64,000 bases of DNA from Leptospira ainlahdjerensis (lineage in GTDB: Bacteria > Spirochaetota > Leptospiria > Leptospirales > Leptospiraceae), in the NCBI RefSeq assembly GCF_016919175.1, contig NZ_JAFFPU010000063.1, positions 1 to 64,000 of the forward strand, given 5' to 3'. Positions 55,118 through 64,000 of this stretch are shown piece after piece (within the stretch, counting starts at the first letter, position 1; every line of letters begins with the position of its first letter). The notes beneath the pieces were generated by a model. It saw only the letters and a program-made list of their open reading frames with translations, was not told the DNA's origin and made no database searches. The position numbers were made by a program, and so were the translations under genes.

Positions 55118-55561
55118 TTACCCGATTCCGCTGAGAAACGAAGGCGACATCAATGTGATCACCTTAATACATTTTGTGGAAAGCAAATATTCAAAATGAA
55201 TGGAAACGTCAGTAAAATCAAACCGCTCCCATTCTCCACGATCGGAATTTCCCGCACCGCTCAAGCTCGGCAAACCAAGTTTCTCCGCAACATCTCTGCT
55301 TCCACATTCAAAAGAGATATTTCGAGGTAGAACTCCTTTGAATTCTAAATGTTCTTCATCAGCCGATCCGAATAAAAATATTACGACCACCTGTTGATCT
55401 TCATTCAAGTAGAAGGTGATTCCGTTTCGAGGGAAATCCCAAATTTGAAACTCAGCAAAAGATTCAATATTAGGATTTTCGTTGAGAGCAATGAAAAAGT
55501 TAGCAACCTCTTTGCTGTCTTGCGTTTTTCCAATTAATAATTCCGAATCAATCTGAAACAT
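55118..55561 (-). CDS. Hypothetical protein
   Basis: A 147-residue soluble protein (start MFQIDSELLIGKTQDSKEVA) with many acidic and aromatic residues (NRGITFYL-like strand, FLFGSADEEHLEFKG). The family is not recognised. The ATG at 55561 is preferred over a TTG at 55594 because AAAGAAG lies upstream at a suitable distance. Small acidic proteins of this kind are often immunity or antitoxin-like, but there is no toxin gene next to it, so that remains speculation. Confidence 0.68.
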   Translation of the reverse strand: MFQIDSELLIGKTQDSKEVANFFIALNENPNIESFAEFQIWDFPRNGITFYLNEDQQVVVIFLFGSADEEHLEFKGVLPRNISFECGSRDVAEKLGLPSLSGAGNSDRGEWERFDFTDVSIHFEYLLSTKCIKVITLMSPSFLSGIG

Positions 55562-55705
55562 GAATAAAACTTCTTTTAAATACAATAGAATCAAATTTGC
55601 GAAAATTCAAATCATTCCGCATTCTAACATTTTAGAATAAACCGATTGTTATTCTATTTTTTTAACTGCGCCTCAAAATTTCTACACTTACGATAAACTG
55701 CATTA

Positions 55706-56509
55706 CTATTGTTTAAAATTCTTACATTTTACAACTTTCGTTTTAATTTTCTTATTTGTAAGCCAATCCAAATGATATAGATGAGGTTGCATTCTGAACT
55801 CAAGTTCTTTTAAGAATTTCATCCGATTGATCGGTAAAAGATTTTCGATAGTTAATTTCGGAACCAACATGAAAGACAATTTTTTTATTTTTCCAATTTC
55901 AGGTAGTCGACTACAATCCGGTGCGGAGCCTAACATAAAATGAAGTTCCTCTAAGTTCTTAAGAGGTAGTAAAAAATCTAGATTCTTTAATGAAACCTTT
56001 GTAAAGGAAACTCTTTTCAAATTTTTCATAGAGCCGATCACTTCGATATCTTTTAGTTTTTCGGCAAGGGAGATCTCTTCCAATTCTGTTTGCTCCACAA
56101 TAGGACGTATGGAAATGCCGTTCCCGGAAATTCTTAGAAATTTCAGTTTCAAATATCGATTCATCTTATCGAGTTGATCGTTTTTGAACATATCAACCTG
56201 AAGAAATTTTAAATTCGGCAATTGGGCTAAACAATCCAAATTGTCGACTGCACCGAATCCATTTAAAATCAGACGTAAATCAGGAGCTTTTGCGATTGTC
56301 AGTAATTTACGATTGATCAGTCCGAACGTTTTATCACTCACTTCAAATCGTCGCCCAAATTGAATACTACTAAGTTCACCTGACTTTAAAATGGATCTGC
56401 AGTCCATCTCGGTCAGATTATCGTAAATATTTAGCACTCCATTCGTCAGTAATTCAAAATTCGAAGAATGAGCAATTGTCGAGTCAGGAAAGTTAGAACT
56501 AAAATCCAT
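55706..56509 (-). CDS. Leucine-rich-repeat-like protein
   Basis: A 267-residue soluble protein with irregular leucine-rich repeats from about residue 90: LKFLQVDMF, LKFLRISGNG, LEEISLAEKL, LKRVSFTKVSL, LEELHFMLG, IKKLSFMLVP and LKELEFRM at about 20-25 residue spacing. There is no signal peptide, so it is probably a cytoplasmic binding protein. It is not closely related to the LRR protein at 2906, whose repeats are of a different, more regular type. Confidence 0.75.
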   Translation of the reverse strand: MDFSSNFPDSTIAHSSNFELLTNGVLNIYDNLTEMDCRSILKSGELSSIQFGRRFEVSDKTFGLINRKLLTIAKAPDLRLILNGFGAVDNLDCLAQLPNLKFLQVDMFKNDQLDKMNRYLKLKFLRISGNGISIRPIVEQTELEEISLAEKLKDIEVIGSMKNLKRVSFTKVSLKNLDFLLPLKNLEELHFMLGSAPDCSRLPEIGKIKKLSFMLVPKLTIENLLPINRMKFLKELEFRMQPHLYHLDWLTNKKIKTKVVKCKNFKQ

Positions 56510-57080
56510 AATTTCTTTTCATTTGCAAAGCTTGCGATTATACCTTGTCTACTGAGAACAATCGCAAACTTTGTGATTCTTACAAAATCGGTAAAAAAAC
56601 AAATCCTCCTCCGGTATTTCAAAAATTTATTTTGAGTCGAAATTTAAGGTAGAAGTGGGCGCGGAAAGATATTTGCAAACAAACCCCAAATATTTTTAAT
56701 CTTTAGACCAATTGTTCAAATCAATTTCTTGGAAAAGTGAATTCATACACTTCACGCGATCCCTTATCTCAATTGGAAAGGGAGAATCGTAATCGTATCC
56801 AGCTACAAGATAAAAAATGGTAAAAATGCGGTTAATAAATTCACCAAAAGTAAACAAGGAAGGAGTCGATTTTCAAAGAAAGAAAAGCGTTATTTTGGAA
56901 TTTTCAATTCGATCCCTCAATTTGAATTTTCGAAATTGATTCAAGGAAGCTTTATGATTCTTTTATAATGGTTTTATTCTTTTAAAATTTCCAAAATGAA
57001 TCACTTGTATTATTATACAATGGTATTGCTCTCTCTAAAATTAGATTTACGGATTTCATTTTTAACGATAACCTGAGGTT
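56510..57080. other. AT-rich noncoding region
   Basis: About 570 bases, notably AT-rich, with no credible gene. It must contain the promoters for the divergent LRR-like gene and the pirin gene; several TATAAT-like sequences occur but none can be singled out. GAGG before the ATG at 57081 is a good ribosome site. Confidence 0.5.
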
Positions 57081-57932
57081 ATGAAAACGTATAACGTCAT
57101 ACAAAGAGAAATAGAAGAAAAATGGAACCTCATACCTCGCGTTGATTCGCCGATACATAAAGCCGGCATCATTTTACCGCCTGGTGATTGGGAACGTTTT
57201 GATCCATTCCTTTTGATGGCAGAGGATAACATGCGAAAAGGAGCATTTGATTTTCATCCCCATCGTGGTATTGAAACCGTATCTTATATGATTGATGGTG
57301 TAATGGATCATAGGGACAACACAGGGAACAAAGGAACATTAAATAAAGGTGATACACAATGGATGAGCGCAGGAAAGGGTTTGTTGCATTTGGAAGAAGC
57401 CCCAGAAGGTCACTTCGCTCATCTACTTCAATTGTGGGTAAATTTACCGGCTGATAAAAAAATGAGCGAGCCGCGATATCAGGATATTTTGTATCGTGAT
57501 ACGCCGATACGGAATGAAGATGGAGTTCAATACCGAGTCATTTCAGGATCTTCCGGCGATATAAAATCGAACACTCAAAATTATGCAAACGTTACCATGG
57601 TAGAAATTACGATAAAGGCGGGCGATACTGCTAAACAGGATCTAATGCGAGACTACAATGGTTTTTTATATGTATTGGAAGGGAAAGGAATCTTCGGAGC
57701 CGATCAGGTTCACGCCGGAAAACAAGAAGTCCTTTGGATGAAACCTTCCGTTGAATACGACAGCGAAATCCAAGTGCATGCCATTCAGGATTTGAAAGTA
57801 CTCTTGATCGCCGGCAAGCCGCTTCGAGAACCGGTCTTTGCACACGGCCCTTTTGTGATGAATTCGGAAGAACAAATCATCCAAGCTTTTGCGGATTACA
57901 GATCGGGCAAATTTGGAGAGTGGATCAATTGA
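57081..57932 (+). CDS. Pirin family protein
   Basis: A 283-residue bicupin of the pirin family. The iron ligands are present: His59 and His61 (FHPHRGIETV), His103 and Glu105 (LHLEE), and the C-terminal cupin has VLEGKGIFGADQVHAGKQEVLWM. Bacterial pirins include quercetinases and redox-linked regulators of metabolism; the activity here is unknown. An AraC-family regulator and an acyl-CoA ligase follow on the same strand. Confidence 0.9.
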   Translation: MKTYNVIQREIEEKWNLIPRVDSPIHKAGIILPPGDWERFDPFLLMAEDNMRKGAFDFHPHRGIETVSYMIDGVMDHRDNTGNKGTLNKGDTQWMSAGKGLLHLEEAPEGHFAHLLQLWVNLPADKKMSEPRYQDILYRDTPIRNEDGVQYRVISGSSGDIKSNTQNYANVTMVEITIKAGDTAKQDLMRDYNGFLYVLEGKGIFGADQVHAGKQEVLWMKPSVEYDSEIQVHAIQDLKVLLIAGKPLREPVFAHGPFVMNSEEQIIQAFADYRSGKFGEWIN

Positions 57933-58043
57933 GAGGAAAGCGGAAGCTAACAAGTAGAATCCGAAGGTCTCGGCGGTAACAAAGAGGTGCTCGGAGCTTC
58001 ATTTCAGCTCGCCGAATATTCCGGGTTTTGAGATTCAAGGAAT

Positions 58044-58802
58044 ATGAAGCAATTTTTAATATGGAATGATTTTGCTACATATCGAGGTGATGGATTTTTA
58101 ACGGGACGTCACAGCCATTTTTATATTCAGATTAGTTTACCCGATGAAGGCCGTGTTCAATTACGCACTCGCGACGGCGACTGGAAGACATATAACTCTG
58201 TTTTTATTCCATCCGGCGTAAGTCACGAAATGCGACGAGTGGAAGGTAAATTAACATTATTTTTTCTAGATCCATTGACCACAGGAAATCATCTTTTTTA
58301 CGAAAGAAGTTTGGAGGCTCATCACTCCGCATTTGAAGTTGGTGATATTTTCACCGACAAAAGAAAGGAACAGATAGCGTCCATTCTAAGTTCGTCCGAT
58401 ACGAAAGTAAGAACACAACTTCTTGATATTCTAAATAAAGATTTTCCGATGAGAGGAAAGGGCGAGTTGGATGAGCGTATTCAAAAAAGCATTTCCAATG
58501 TTGAGCTGGACGATTTCTCTCTTACAAGTTTAGCTTTTGAAGCTCGATTATCGGTCGAACGTTTTCGCCATCTTTTTAGACAGGAAACCGGTGTCCCTTT
58601 TTCTGCCTATCGCCTTTGGTTAAAAACAAAGAAGGCTGTCGATAATTTGGCGATTCACCCGCACTTGCTGGATGCTGCGTATGAAGGAGGATTTGCGGAC
58701 CAATCTCACTTTACACGAATTTTCCGGCGATCATTCGGAATTAGTCCCTCCGACTTTACAAAAAAGAACGAGCCTTTCAGCGCGATCTTCTTTTCAAAAT
58801 AG
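58044..58802 (+). CDS. AraC-family transcriptional regulator with cupin domain
   Basis: A 252-residue regulator: an N-terminal cupin sensor (TGRHSHFYIQISLPDEG, VFIPSGVSHEM) and a C-terminal AraC DNA-binding domain (FSLTSLAFEARLSVERFRHLFRQETG, GFADQSHFTRIFRRSFGISPSDF). It probably regulates the pirin and acyl-CoA ligase genes around it, inferred from position. An AAGGA ribosome site precedes its ATG. It differs from the membrane AraC at 47084. Confidence 0.9.
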   Translation: MKQFLIWNDFATYRGDGFLTGRHSHFYIQISLPDEGRVQLRTRDGDWKTYNSVFIPSGVSHEMRRVEGKLTLFFLDPLTTGNHLFYERSLEAHHSAFEVGDIFTDKRKEQIASILSSSDTKVRTQLLDILNKDFPMRGKGELDERIQKSISNVELDDFSLTSLAFEARLSVERFRHLFRQETGVPFSAYRLWLKTKKAVDNLAIHPHLLDAAYEGGFADQSHFTRIFRRSFGISPSDFTKKNEPFSAIFFSK

Positions 58803-58865
58803 CCGCTTCGTTCAAGACCCTTTTTCTAAAATTTGATATCGTCTCGATATCGGAGAGAAAGAAAA

Positions 58866-60758
58866 ATGAGTTCAAAAGTCACGGCAAAAAACTTAGCGGA
58901 GTTGTACTATGATTCGGCGCAGAAATACGGAGACAAGGCCGCATTTGGCACAAGAAATAAAAACAAAGAATTTGTTACCATAACGTTTCGCGAAGTATAT
59001 GAGTCAGGCGTAGCGCTCGCAACGGGGTTGATGGCTGAATTGGGATTGAAAGCTCGCGAACATGTGGCCGTCTTATCAGAGAATAGAAAAGAATGGATCA
59101 TTGCAAATTATGGAATATTGTTAAGCGGCGCCGCCGATGTTCCACGGGGAACGGATGTAACAGATGGAGATATTCGTTATATTCTCCCTCATTCTGACGC
59201 AAAAATTGTATTCGTTGAAAATCAATCCATATTGAGAAAAGTGCAGAAGAATCTAAACCATCTGCCGAACGTCACACAAATTGTCCTTATGGATGACGAA
59301 GCGAACATTACGGATAAAAAAATCATTCGAATGGCAGACCTAATTGCGAAAGGAAAAAAATTGCGAGCCTCCGGTGACCGCAAAGTGGAAGAACGAGTCG
59401 CCGCTATTAAACCCGATGATCTATTTACCATCATCTATACCTCCGGCACAACCGGAGAACCGAAAGGTGTCATGCTAACTCATGCCAATATGATCTCGCA
59501 ATTGCGTAACATTCCGATAGATATCGGTCCTAACGATCGATTCCTTTCAATTTTACCCGTGTGGCACAGCTTCGAAAGGGTTTTTCAGATGGGAACGATT
59601 GCGATGGGGGCCGGACAGTATTACACGAATGTACGAAATATTAAGGAAGATTTATTAATTGTTAAACCTACCTTTATGGCATCGGCACCACGATTGTGGG
59701 AAAATATTTTCCACGGGATTCAGTCTAAAATCCAATCCGGATCGACGACAAAAAGACTCCTATTTAAGTGCGCCTATTTTTGCGCACTAATGGTTCAACG
59801 TTCTCTGCATTTTTTCCGAGGGAATCTCCTGGATTTGAAAGGAAGAAATATTCTACAATCATTATCGATGGGTGGACAATCTCTTTTAACAATCATCGTA
59901 TTCACTATTCCTTATATACTTCTTGATCTAATTGTTCTTAAGAAAATTCGACAGGCAACCGGCGGCAAACTGCGTGGTACAGTTTCAGGCGGAGGAGCGC
60001 TGCCTCTTCATATTGATGAATTTTTTAATGCGATTGGAATCCCTCTGTTCGAAGGATATGGTTTAACCGAAACCTCTCCAGGCATCGCATTCCGTACACC
60101 GGATCATTTGGTAATCGGAAGCGTGGGCTCGCTTTTTCCCGAAGTGGAAATACTTTTGAAAGATGTGGAGAGCGGAAAAATTTTGTATCCGCCTAAAAAA
60201 GGTGTGAAAGGGGAAATTCATGTACGCGGCCCTCAAATCATGAAAGGTTACTATAAACGTCCCGAAGTTACAGCCAAAGTTCTAACCAAGGATGGCTGGC
60301 TGAATACCGGTGATCTTGGGATGATTACGTATAACAACACACTCCAAATAGTAGGCAGAACAAAAGAAACCGTAGTTTTACTCAATGGAGAGAATATCGA
60401 ACCTGTTCCCATTGAAAACAAACTTGCACAATCACCCTTTATCGATCAGATCATGGTCGTTGGACAGGATCAAAGATTTTTAGGAGCCTTAGTTCTCCCC
60501 GTTCTCGATCAGTTTCAAGACTTTGGAAAAACATATCAAGAACTCGCAGCAAATCCAATTGTGCGAGAAAAAATTATGCGCGAAGTTAAAGATACAATGA
60601 ATTCAGAAAATGGATTTAAGAGTTTTGAAAAGGTTGTAGATATTCGTTTGTTACCAAAGGCCTTCGAAGTAGGAGATGAACTTTCTGCGAAAATGTCCAT
60701 CAAACGCCATATAATCACGGAAAAATACCAAGAATTAATCGATTCAATGTATCAATGA
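58866..60758 (+). CDS. Long-chain fatty acid--CoA ligase (AMP-binding)
   Basis: A 630-residue acyl-CoA synthetase of the long-chain FadD15/ACSL type. AMP-binding motifs: IIYTSGTTGEPKGVMLTH (P-loop), EGYGLTETSPG, GWLNTGDLG and GRTKETVVLLNGENIEP. A hydrophobic insertion (SLLTIIVFTIPYILLDLIV) and the SGGGALP element are typical of long-chain members. It activates fatty acids with ATP and CoA. The start at 58866 is chosen because GGAGAG lies about 8 nt upstream and the family sequence begins there. Confidence 0.92.
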   Translation: MSSKVTAKNLAELYYDSAQKYGDKAAFGTRNKNKEFVTITFREVYESGVALATGLMAELGLKAREHVAVLSENRKEWIIANYGILLSGAADVPRGTDVTDGDIRYILPHSDAKIVFVENQSILRKVQKNLNHLPNVTQIVLMDDEANITDKKIIRMADLIAKGKKLRASGDRKVEERVAAIKPDDLFTIIYTSGTTGEPKGVMLTHANMISQLRNIPIDIGPNDRFLSILPVWHSFERVFQMGTIAMGAGQYYTNVRNIKEDLLIVKPTFMASAPRLWENIFHGIQSKIQSGSTTKRLLFKCAYFCALMVQRSLHFFRGNLLDLKGRNILQSLSMGGQSLLTIIVFTIPYILLDLIVLKKIRQATGGKLRGTVSGGGALPLHIDEFFNAIGIPLFEGYGLTETSPGIAFRTPDHLVIGSVGSLFPEVEILLKDVESGKILYPPKKGVKGEIHVRGPQIMKGYYKRPEVTAKVLTKDGWLNTGDLGMITYNNTLQIVGRTKETVVLLNGENIEPVPIENKLAQSPFIDQIMVVGQDQRFLGALVLPVLDQFQDFGKTYQELAANPIVREKIMREVKDTMNSENGFKSFEKVVDIRLLPKAFEVGDELSAKMSIKRHIITEKYQELIDSMYQ

Positions 60759-61248
60759 ATTTTTCCTCTGAGGCGATAAGTTTTTGAACAAACGATCGTA
60801 ACTTAAGAAAATTAGAATACAGTCAGTTTTGCGCGGCAAGCAAAACAAAGATAGAAAGGAAGTCTGGTGAAACTAAATGAATGTATAACATGATCTTTTT
60901 TTTCAAAAACTTATATGCAAAAACATTCGAGAACCGGTCTTCCAGAGGAAACGTCTCTCGAACATCCACAACAAAATGAAAAGAATCTCAAAACTCACAA
61001 CAAGGAGCCATTCTATCATTTTCGATGGAATTCTGGAAAGAGATCAAGCAGAGAAAGAAATTTTATTGTTAGAATAGGACTTTGTATGCGACCAGTGATT
61101 CGATTCTTAGCAAAGTCCGTGTAATCATCTAGATTTAAATGAGGGGACTTTGAATTAGAACTATCTTAGCAGTGTTATAGTTCGCTTTAGCGCGGAAACA
61201 TTCGGCTTGAATACAATTAGAATCGTGGGTGAGCGAGAGAATCTTATT
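60759..61248. other. Noncoding gap before the transposase remnant
   Basis: About 490 bases with no credible gene. A 7-bp perfect stem (GTTTTGC/GCAAAAC, 60826-60846) lies 68 nt after the acyl-CoA ligase stop but has no T run. A 69-codon frame at 60915-61124 shows no family features. Confidence 0.45.
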
Positions 61249-62484
61249 CTACAAATCCTTCCCTACATTCCGCAATAATCCTAACTTCTTCTTACCAACG
61301 AGCCTTTCTAAACCATAGACTCGAATTCCTTTCAAAGCAGAATATTCGTTTAGATAAAGAATCCTATTCTCAGGCCCGTATGTAACTGTATGAAGCGAGG
61401 AATGAATACTTGATCGATCTCCGAGTCCCTTCAGCGACTTGAGTATGAATTCCATTCTCAGACCAACGATTCCGCCCCCAGACGTTTCTCTTCGTATCCT
61501 TAGCTCTTTTCGAATGATTGATGCTTCTGAAGTTCTTGTGGTATCGTTCCATCCAAGGAATCCCTTCATCCGCAAATAAAGGAACATCCTCTGGTAAGAA
61601 ATCAAAGAGCGGTTGAAGTGTTTTTTGTTTTTGATCTGGAACAGAAGAAAGAATCACAGGACCACCCTTAATCGCAAGAGTGTGAACCAAAGTTCCGATT
61701 TGATACTTTCCTTTCTCTTCAGCAACGGAATCCGTTAAATAGATAGAAGCGGTTTGACCTTTATGTTTAAATCTCTTGCGATATCCGTTCGCTCTTTGAG
61801 AAGCAGAGAACAATGCTAACGTATCTGTATGGACTACAGGCAAACCTTCAATAGAATCTTTCAAATCGCCTGATTCTGGCAGTTTCTTACCTTTCCAAGC
61901 TTTCTTTAGATCCTTGACCATTTCTTCCTTAATCAAAGGAATCAGATCGCTACAGAAGATCTGTAGTCTTCTTTTCAGTAACGTTCCAATGTTCTTAGAT
62001 ACTGATAACTTTCTACAGATCGCGGAAGCAGAAAGACCTAATGGAAAAAGTTCAATCGATTCAAACAGTAAAAAAGAGAATATCCATGTTCTAAGGGAGT
62101 AGAAGAAGTCCTTGACTCTAAATAATTACATTGAGGACAACGAATCACGTTCTCCCTCGTAGAAACTTCTTTGCTTAAAAAAATTTTATAGTCAGGACAA
62201 TTCTTAGGATAGAGAGTAGATAATAGGTTCTTAGTGATATGAGTATAATAGTCGGTGTTTAAGTGAGGAAATTTTTGACTAAAGCGATCTTTGGCAGTCA
62301 GTAATTTTGGTTTAGAAGAAGAATGGGAAGAAGTTGGGATATATTGTAGAAATTTCTTTCTTACTGGAGCCGCGGAAATCTCCGCGCCAAGAACGTTTTG
62401 AAGAAACGGGTTGAAGTGGGGATTTGCCGATGTGCGAAATGTAAGAAAGGAATATGCACCGGCCATGGGAAAAATTCTTAACAT
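61249..62484 (-). pseudogene. Frameshifted IS1595/ISXO2-like transposase
   Basis: A transposase whose reading frame changes at least twice. The N-terminal frame (62484-62038) has a zinc-ribbon-like CPQC; the second frame (to about 61370) continues with a helix-turn-helix (PLGLSASAICRKLSVSKN) and the catalytic domain with FADEGIPWMERY, SINHSKRAKD and GIHTQVAEG, which resemble the DDE motifs of ISXO2-like elements; the third frame holds the C-terminus. The frameshifts near 62050 and 61380 make it inactive. A deleted copy in the same orientation is at 53575. Confidence 0.78.
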
Positions 62485-62587
62485 ATGTAGGATACAACGT
62501 CAATCATAATAATCGTAAGTAGTTTCTCTTTTGTAAGATTAAAACGGATTCTTTGGAGTGAAGTCATTTCGATTTTTGAATCCTTTC

Positions 62588-62702
62588 GCGCCGTAAAGTT
62601 ATGGTGCCACATTATACACCTTAAAGTAATTTAAGCCTTTTTCTACCAAGTCCTATTATATACTTATAGAGGTTGGTAGAAAGCACCATAATTTTACGGT
62701 GC
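62588..62702. repeat. MITE-like element with nested inverted repeats
   Basis: The ends at 62588-62607 and 62683-62702 are 20-bp inverted repeats matching in 18 positions (GCGCCGTAAAG... and its counterpart). Just inside the right end, TTTCTACCAA (62640-62649) and TTGGTAGAAA (62673-62682) form a perfect second hairpin. The whole is 115 bp, noncoding and AT-rich, with the form of a small non-autonomous transposable element. I see no clear target-site duplication. Confidence 0.55.
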
Positions 62703-63153
62703 ATTCATTGTTTGGAACTGAGGCGAAGATTTTTCATCATTTTTTCTCCTCCCTCATGAGGATTATGAGATTCTATCTGTAAGCTATACCGTTTGGATTT
62801 TAATAAAGAAAAATTTATGATTTAACGTCTACATTTCCCTCTTATCCATTCATATGCTTTTAGAAGAATTTTAGGAATTCCTTAACAAAACCCTGCCCTT
62901 CTTTAGATTCCCCTCCCAAGTACACGAAGGTTGCGGACGAGCCCCTATTTTCGCATATTTATCTAATGCAACGCACGGATAACTATCTTGCTTCCAAAGA
63001 CAAAGTATTCATTTTTGATTTCTAATTCATCTAAGAGACTTAAATTTTTGACGTAAATCATGAATTTTGAATAGGAAACCTGGTGGTTAACGACAGGTAG
63101 AAAGTTAAAAGTAATCATAGATGGGATGATAGAGAGCGGAATGGAGAACCAAC
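62703..63153. other. AT-rich noncoding region
   Basis: About 450 bases between the MITE-like element and the lipoprotein gene. No credible gene, strong hairpin or recognised repeat is visible; the lipoprotein transcript on the minus strand ends here. Confidence 0.45.
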
Positions 63154-63690
63154 CTAATACGGAAGATTTCTGAAAAGGGGAATAATTGATGGCAAGAATA
63201 TATAATCGATTGTACCATTTTTAATTTTTTGAAATTTTTTCTTAAACAATAAATCGTAAAATAAGCCGGGTTCATCAATCTTTTCACTATTCTCTTTTAC
63301 TATAGATTTATAATTTTCGAGCATGTAATAATTAATCTCTTCAGAAATTGCTTCTGAAGTAGAGCAATCAGAAAGATCTTTACCAATCCCAAAAGAACTC
63401 ATGCAACTCTTTTCTGAATAAGCATTCGCAACTAGACAGTATCGAAAGCCGTTAAAACCAGTACCCTTAGTTAAAACTCCAGCATTCCGGTGCTGTCTAT
63501 TTAGTTTTAATAGAGCGATTTCATAATCAGAAGCATTAAAACCTATCAGAGCAATTTTTTTCTTTGAGAGAAATAATTCAGGATTTTTTTGTAATAGCGG
63601 CTTGTTCTCCAACGCAAAATGGGCGTAGCATTGATTCAGAACTACACTGAGGATAAGAATACAAATCCTTAAGACTTTCTTTATTTGCAT
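63154..63690 (-). CDS. Putative lipoprotein of unknown function
   Basis: A 178-residue protein with a lipoprotein signal (VLRICILILSVVLNQC) followed by a cysteine-containing domain (FRYCLVANAYSEKSCMSSFGIGKDLSDCSTSEA). I recognise no family. The start at 63690 is chosen because the signal peptide begins there; the ribosome site is weak. It lies at the AT-rich right edge, beyond the IS remnants, and has no close partner gene. Confidence 0.72.
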   Translation of the reverse strand: MQIKKVLRICILILSVVLNQCYAHFALENKPLLQKNPELFLSKKKIALIGFNASDYEIALLKLNRQHRNAGVLTKGTGFNGFRYCLVANAYSEKSCMSSFGIGKDLSDCSTSEAISEEINYYMLENYKSIVKENSEKIDEPGLFYDLLFKKKFQKIKNGTIDYIFLPSIIPLFRNLPY

Positions 63691-64000
63691 CAATTGACCG
63701 ATTTTATCAATATTCTGAATTAAATTTCTTAAACGCAAAAATTTTCTAATGAGCACGAAAAAGACCATTTCAGAACGCTTATTCTTGGACACGCTTATCA
63801 AAAGTTTTTTTCAGACCATCTCTATCGAAAGTCTTCCTTAGTTTTTGCAATCGAGATCATTCTAAAAATTATTTAGGAAAAATGAAACTGATCATCCTAT
63901 TTCGCTGACCCAAAGAGTATTGTAAGAAAATTGGTGAAAAAGTTCAAAGCCACACCATCGAAAAAGATTCCGAATAATCAAAAAGGTTTTTTGAGAATCT
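63691..64000. other. Right-edge noncoding region
   Basis: About 310 bases. An upstream extension of the lipoprotein frame to 63801 is unlikely because it would hide the signal peptide. No other gene or repeat is visible. Confidence 0.4.

Noticed and set aside
54417..56509. Toxin-immunity cassette
   Set aside because: No toxin, secretion or polymorphic-toxin repeat gene is adjacent; only the gene sizes and accessory context fit.
60915..61124. Possible 69-codon gene
   Set aside because: It has no recognisable domain or ribosome site and lies in a decayed region between an operon and a transposase remnant.

Overview
The window looks like chromosomal DNA of a Leptospira species, probably from the pathogenic clade. 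The pointers are spirochaetal lipoproteins with loose lipoboxes (for example LTVTGC, FSVC, LVSC, VVLNQC), many SpoIIE, MCP and membrane-anchored AraC proteins, moderate GC by eye, and dispersed intergenic repeats. No rRNA, tRNA or CRISPR array was recognised. The species cannot be fixed from the sequence alone.

Layout. 0.6-7 kb: a lipoprotein and a translationally coupled pair made of a 176-aa protein of unknown function and a 1338-aa WGR + leucine-rich-repeat + DUF4132 protein. 7.4-11 kb: a redox group (di-haem MauG/CcpA-type peroxidase, type-1 copper protein, small cytochrome c) followed by a chemotaxis receptor. 11-17.5 kb: a DMT exporter, an M14 carboxypeptidase lipoprotein, a 225-bp dispersed repeat, a formylglycine-enzyme-like lipoprotein lacking the catalytic cysteines, and a lipoprotein plus a membrane protein. 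17.7-26 kb: an acetoacetate-decarboxylase-like protein, an FAD oxidoreductase and a 1736-aa pseudokinase/AAA/GAF/SpoIIE-phosphatase protein. 26.1-33.9 kb: a complete kdpFABCDE potassium-uptake operon, including a 29-codon kdpF. 34-45.9 kb: envelope proteins, an EAL protein, an RlmK-like methyltransferase, two paralogous epoxide-hydrolase-like proteins, a quinone reductase, a trypsin-like lipoprotein, an NlpC/P60 peptidase, and an SDR/metal-dependent-hydrolase pair. 46-53.4 kb: an M24 peptidase, a membrane AraC regulator divergent from a citrate-synthase-fold gene that has lost two catalytic residues and is followed by a HEPN/MNT pair, a DUF3703 gene, a cytochrome c peroxidase with a promoter that appears PerR-controlled, and an MBL hydrolase. 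53.5-64 kb: an AT-richer accessory segment with two remnants of one insertion sequence, three small genes of unknown function, a pirin/AraC/acyl-CoA-ligase group, a MITE-like inverted repeat and a lipoprotein.

How the parts fit. Two di-haem peroxidases, a cupredoxin and a cytochrome point to periplasmic peroxide and electron handling. The second peroxidase has two 7-1-7 Fur/PerR-family boxes, one lying exactly between its -35 and -10 elements. The Kdp operon carries its own two-component system. The most unusual observations are the citrate-synthase-like protein with His-to-Glu and Asp-to-Glu changes linked to a histidine-free HEPN protein, the catalytically dead kinase domain on an apparently active SpoIIE phosphatase, and the WGR-LRR-DUF4132 pair.
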